A stretch of 64,000 nucleotides of DNA from assembly GCA_041821265.1 (NCBI GenBank), contig JBGUEQ010000007.1, forward strand, positions 1 through 64,000. Reading direction: 5' to 3'. This document shows positions 61,158 through 64,000 of the stretch, in pieces. The position numbers were made by a program, and so were the translations under genes. The stretch comes from Lachnotalea sp041821265. Lineage in GTDB: Bacteria; Bacillota; Clostridia; Lachnospirales; Lachnospiraceae. Position 1 is the first letter of the stretch; each line of letters opens with the position of its first letter. The notes below the pieces were generated by a model. The model ran no database searches. It was not told the DNA's origin and saw only the letters and a list, made by a program, of their open reading frames with translations.

Positions 61158-61916
61158 ATGAAAGCAAAAAACACTGATTGGTATAAAAATATTTGGACAC
61201 TTAATATTAAAAATGGATCATGGGTTGAAGATACAGAAAATCAGGTTGACTTTATTATAAAAACACTTGATTTAACAGGCAAGGAACGTATCCTAGATCT
61301 AGCATGTGGATTTGGGAGACATGCTCTTTCTTTTTCGAGAAAAGGGTATCACGTTACTGGAGTTGATATTACCAAAGATTATATTGAGGATGCTACCAAC
61401 ACAGCGAAGGAAGAGTCTTTAAATGTTGAATTTATTCATGCGGATATACGAGATATAAGCTTTAAAAGCGAATATGATGTTGTATTAAACTTGGCAGATG
61501 GTGCAATTGGCTATCTTGAAACAGAGGAAGAAAATCAGAAAGTTTTTGATGTGATTTCGAGTGCTTTAAAGCCAGGGGGTAAACATTTTATGGATATCTG
61601 TAATGCAAAGCACGCAGAGCATTTCTTTCCTAAAAGAAATTGGGAGGTTGGTGAGAAATCCTTGGCATTATCCCAATTTGAATGGAACCAAGAGACGAAG
61701 CGAATGTTATTTGGTGGTTGGGATATACCATATGGAGTTTTAGCACAAGCACCAAATATATTATATGGGGATTCCATACGACTCTATACCATTGAAGAAA
61801 TTGAACAAATATTTCTAAAACGAAACATGGAAATAAAAAAAACTTATTCAGATTATTATGGTAAAGAAGCATCACATAAGGAAATACAACTAATGGTATA
61901 CTCCATAAAACAGTAA
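61158..61916 (+). CDS. Class I SAM-dependent methyltransferase
   Basis: 252 residues, AAAGGAGG before the ATG. Motif I RILDLACGFGRHALSFSRKG (residues about 44-63), motif II YHVTGVDITKDYIED, then VEFIHADIRDISF, YDVVLNLADGAIGYLET and LKPGGKHFMDI. The family (Methyltransf_25 and related) methylates small molecules or tRNA/protein; the acceptor is unknown. The C-terminal half continues with SIRLYTIEEIEQIFLKR, a common cap in clostridial members. Confidence 0.86.
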   Translation: MKAKNTDWYKNIWTLNIKNGSWVEDTENQVDFIIKTLDLTGKERILDLACGFGRHALSFSRKGYHVTGVDITKDYIEDATNTAKEESLNVEFIHADIRDISFKSEYDVVLNLADGAIGYLETEEENQKVFDVISSALKPGGKHFMDICNAKHAEHFFPKRNWEVGEKSLALSQFEWNQETKRMLFGGWDIPYGVLAQAPNILYGDSIRLYTIEEIEQIFLKRNMEIKKTYSDYYGKEASHKEIQLMVYSIKQ

Positions 61917-62033
61917 TATGTGTTCGCGAAAAAAAGTATATTTACTATGTATATTTAAATAAGACCAGAATCAAAAAAACTTGAAAACTTACTAAATAAA
62001 ATGGTTTAGTAATAAGAATATAAAATAAAAATG

Positions 62034-62060
62034 AGGGTGGTAGAAAACTACTGCCTTTTT
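62034..62060 (+). terminator. Terminator downstream of the methyltransferase gene
   Basis: AGGGTGGTAG and CTACTGCCTTTTT pair with one G-T, a 4-base loop and a T-run. Confidence 0.65.
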
Positions 62061-62159
62061 GTATACATTTATAAGAAAGAGGGATATAATATTAAATATG
62101 GTAAAAAATGTAAGTATAAAGTCGATTATATATTGTTTTCTGGTACTAGGATATGTTCA

Positions 62160-62290
62160 ACTAAACATTAGATGAGGCGAAAGTGTCTGTTAGCATACAC
62201 TTTTGCCTCCACGCGTTTTGTATGGTAACTATTTCCTATCTACGTGGTGTGCATTTTGGCACGTAGTGCCTGTTCATTAAAAAGGTTATT
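62160..62290 (-). repeat. Second dispersed repeat family, copy 3 (inverted)
   Basis: The reverse complement reads AGGCACTACGTGCCAAAATG then CACACCACG, matching the middle of 60875-61012 (AGGCACTACGTGCCAAGATG then CACAACACCACG). The left part contains a strong hairpin GAGGCGAAAGTGT/ACACTTTTGCCTC (62174-62209). Confidence 0.6.
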
Positions 62291-62346
62291 TCAACTAACT
62301 CTTACAGCAATATATGTTTGTTTTTATAGAAAGTTGGACGTTATAT

Positions 62347-63978
62347 ATGATGAATCAAAGTAAAAAGAATAGTTTTGTAAAACAGGCAGGAATACTTGCG
62401 TTTGCGGGGATTATTGTAAGAATGATTGGCATTCTATATAGACGACCATTAACGCAACTTATTGGGAAAGAAGGTATTGGCTATTATAGTACGGCTTATA
62501 ATATTTATGCAATTATACTGCTTGTATCTTCCTATAGTATTCCAGCTGCAATATCCAAAGAAATTGCTAAAAAGTTGATTGCAAATGAATATAAAAATGC
62601 ACAGAGGATTTTTTATTGCGCCATTATCTATGTTATCCTGGTTGGCGGGGTAGCCAGTCTATTTACATTCTTTGGTGCAAGCGTGTTAGTAGAAAATAAT
62701 TCAATTATTGTACTAAGAGCATTTGCACCTACTGTTTTTTTGTCTGGTATTCTTGGGGTGTTTCGAGGCTACTTTCAGGCTCACCGTACCATGATTCAGA
62801 CTTCAATATCTCAGATATTAGAACAAATATTTAATGCAGTAGTCAGTGTAGCAGCCGCATATTATATGATGCGAAGACTGGCTTTAGCAGATGCAACAAC
62901 GCAAAGAATATATGGTGCGATGGGAAGTGCAATTGGAACTGGTGCAGGTGTTTTGTTTGCCCTTCTATTTATGCTAATGATATATTTGCTTCATCAAGGC
63001 AGTATACAAAAACGAATGCAGGAAGATTTGAATAGTCAGATTCAACCCTATCCGGAAATATTCAAAATTATTTTTCATATGGTAACCCCTATTATATTAA
63101 GTACATTTATCTATAGTTTAAGCACTAGTTTAAATCAAACTATTTATATTAAAATCTTAAAATATGTGAAAGGCCTACTTGAAAAAGATATTATTGCTCA
63201 ATATGGAGTTTTTGCAGGAGAAGTGGTTATTATTGTGAATATCCCTATTGCATTAGCAGCGGCGATGTCAGCCGCTCTACTTCCGAGTATTTCAGGAAGT
63301 TTTTTCCTGGGTCATAAAAAAGAGACAAACCATAAAGTTGATATGGCAATTCGTACTACAATGCTCATAGCAATTCCAGCCGCAGTTGGATTTGCTGTAC
63401 TCGCAAGACCAGTAGTTCAAACCCTTTTCCCACAAAAGGATACGCTTATGCAAGCGGCTTCGTTACTACGTTGTCTGAGTATAACGGTTATTTTTTATTC
63501 CCTATCCACCATAACCAACGGCGTACTCCAAGGAATTGGTAAAGTAAATATTCCGGTTGTCAATGCTCTGATTTCTCTTAGCATTCAAACTGTAGTTCTA
63601 GTAGTTACTTTATTGACTACAGATTGGAACTTATACGCCCTTACCCTTGTGATGATAGTATATTCCTTCCTTATGTGTATTCTAAATGGAATTTCTGTAT
63701 ATAAATATTTAGGCTACAGAATCAATATGAAAAAGACGTTTGTGATACCGATTGCTTCTTCCATTGTTATGGGAGCGGTAGCGTATTTTTCTTATAGAAT
63801 GTCTTATACTGTTTGTGGTATTAATTCTATTTCTCTTTTGATTTCTATAGTGCTTGCTGCTTCAAGCTACTTTATATTGGTCATTAAGGTCGGTGGCATA
63901 AGTGAAAATGAGATGAAAGCGTTACCTCAAGGAGAAAAGCTTGCGTTTTGGGCAAAAAAGATGCGAGTGCTGTCATAG
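62347..63978 (+). CDS. SpoVB/MurJ-like polysaccharide flippase (MVF superfamily)
   Basis: 543 residues from ATG 62347 (or the adjacent ATG 62350); a longer start at 62314 is possible, and ribosome sites are poor for all. Fourteen membrane helices. FVKQAGILAFAGIIVRMIGILYRRPLTQLIGKEGIGYYSTAYNIY is the characteristic SpoVB opening, with VFLSGILGVFRGYFQAHRTM in the fourth-fifth helix loop and STITNGVLQGIGKVNIPV later. These proteins flip lipid-linked cell-wall or cortex precursors across the membrane, SpoVB being required for the spore cortex in Bacillus. The gene is complete within the window. Confidence 0.88.
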   Translation: MMNQSKKNSFVKQAGILAFAGIIVRMIGILYRRPLTQLIGKEGIGYYSTAYNIYAIILLVSSYSIPAAISKEIAKKLIANEYKNAQRIFYCAIIYVILVGGVASLFTFFGASVLVENNSIIVLRAFAPTVFLSGILGVFRGYFQAHRTMIQTSISQILEQIFNAVVSVAAAYYMMRRLALADATTQRIYGAMGSAIGTGAGVLFALLFMLMIYLLHQGSIQKRMQEDLNSQIQPYPEIFKIIFHMVTPIILSTFIYSLSTSLNQTIYIKILKYVKGLLEKDIIAQYGVFAGEVVIIVNIPIALAAAMSAALLPSISGSFFLGHKKETNHKVDMAIRTTMLIAIPAAVGFAVLARPVVQTLFPQKDTLMQAASLLRCLSITVIFYSLSTITNGVLQGIGKVNIPVVNALISLSIQTVVLVVTLLTTDWNLYALTLVMIVYSFLMCILNGISVYKYLGYRINMKKTFVIPIASSIVMGAVAYFSYRMSYTVCGINSISLLISIVLAASSYFILVIKVGGISENEMKALPQGEKLAFWAKKMRVLS

Positions 63979-64000
63979 TTTTCCTAGGTATTTATAACAC

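Noticed and set aside
1..64000. CRISPR arrays, tRNA or rRNA genes, and insertion-sequence transposases
   Set aside because: No regularly spaced direct repeats, no cloverleaf-like sequence or conserved rRNA stretches, and no DDE or HUH transposase motifs were seen in either strand.

Overview
The window looks like chromosomal DNA of a low-GC, spore-forming Clostridia member, probably Lachnospiraceae. The evidence is AT-rich codon use, strong Shine-Dalgarno sites (AAGGAGG type), frequent TTG/GTG-ATG start ambiguity, a SpoVB-type flippase, DUF4489 and DUF4397 proteins, and a four-domain CoA-disulfide reductase. I see no rRNA, tRNA, CRISPR array, transposase or phage module. Gene names rest on motif and family recognition only; no database search was possible.

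Layout. (1) 1-23 kb is an accessory patchwork. It holds many single small genes on the + strand: GNAT acetyltransferases, two methyltransferases further on, a HAD phosphatase, a nitrilase-superfamily amidase, a metallophosphoesterase, a DJ-1/PfpI protein, a quinone-reductase-like flavoprotein, an odd ornithine-carbamoyltransferase relative, a FlaR-like P-loop protein, a paired ABC exporter, a TIM-barrel isomerase, a lipoprotein and a PhzF protein. Between them lie decayed gene pieces and about 131-133-bp terminal-inverted-repeat elements. (2) 23.2-34.7 kb is a long co-directional cluster: an M20 amidohydrolase, a complete BMP-type (nucleoside-like) ABC importer, a TatD hydrolase and three amidohydrolase-superfamily deaminases related to SAH/MTA deaminase. 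(3) 34.8-38.4 kb returns to small accessory genes plus a beheaded adenosine deaminase. (4) 38.6-45 kb is a second catabolic cluster with its own promoter: a class III aminotransferase, a tandem class II aldolase, a TetR regulator, a FGGY kinase, GtrA and AraC. (5) 45.3-48.7 kb holds an Rrf2 regulator with a palindromic operator and a giant YhgE/Pip membrane protein. (6) 48.9-50.4 kb holds DUF4397 and DUF4489 proteins in convergent orientation. (7) 50.5-52 kb is a dense graveyard of truncated genes (VOC, LysR, cupin, GrpB, kinase). (8) 52.3-64 kb is more ordinary: a membrane XRE regulator, a lipoprotein, a tyrosine recombinase paired with a TtcA-like tRNA thiolase, an AI-2E family transporter, CoA-disulfide reductase, a methyltransferase and a SpoVB/MurJ-like flippase.

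How genes may work together. Clusters 2 and 4 together suggest uptake of a nucleoside-like compound, hydrolysis and deamination, and then possibly ketose phosphorylation and aldol cleavage; the exact substrate is unknown. The two repeat families (about 133 bp with terminal inverted repeats, and about 140 bp with an ACTACGT core) sit exclusively in intergenic spaces. In two cases an element abuts a truncated gene remnant, so the elements mark places where this region has been rearranged.
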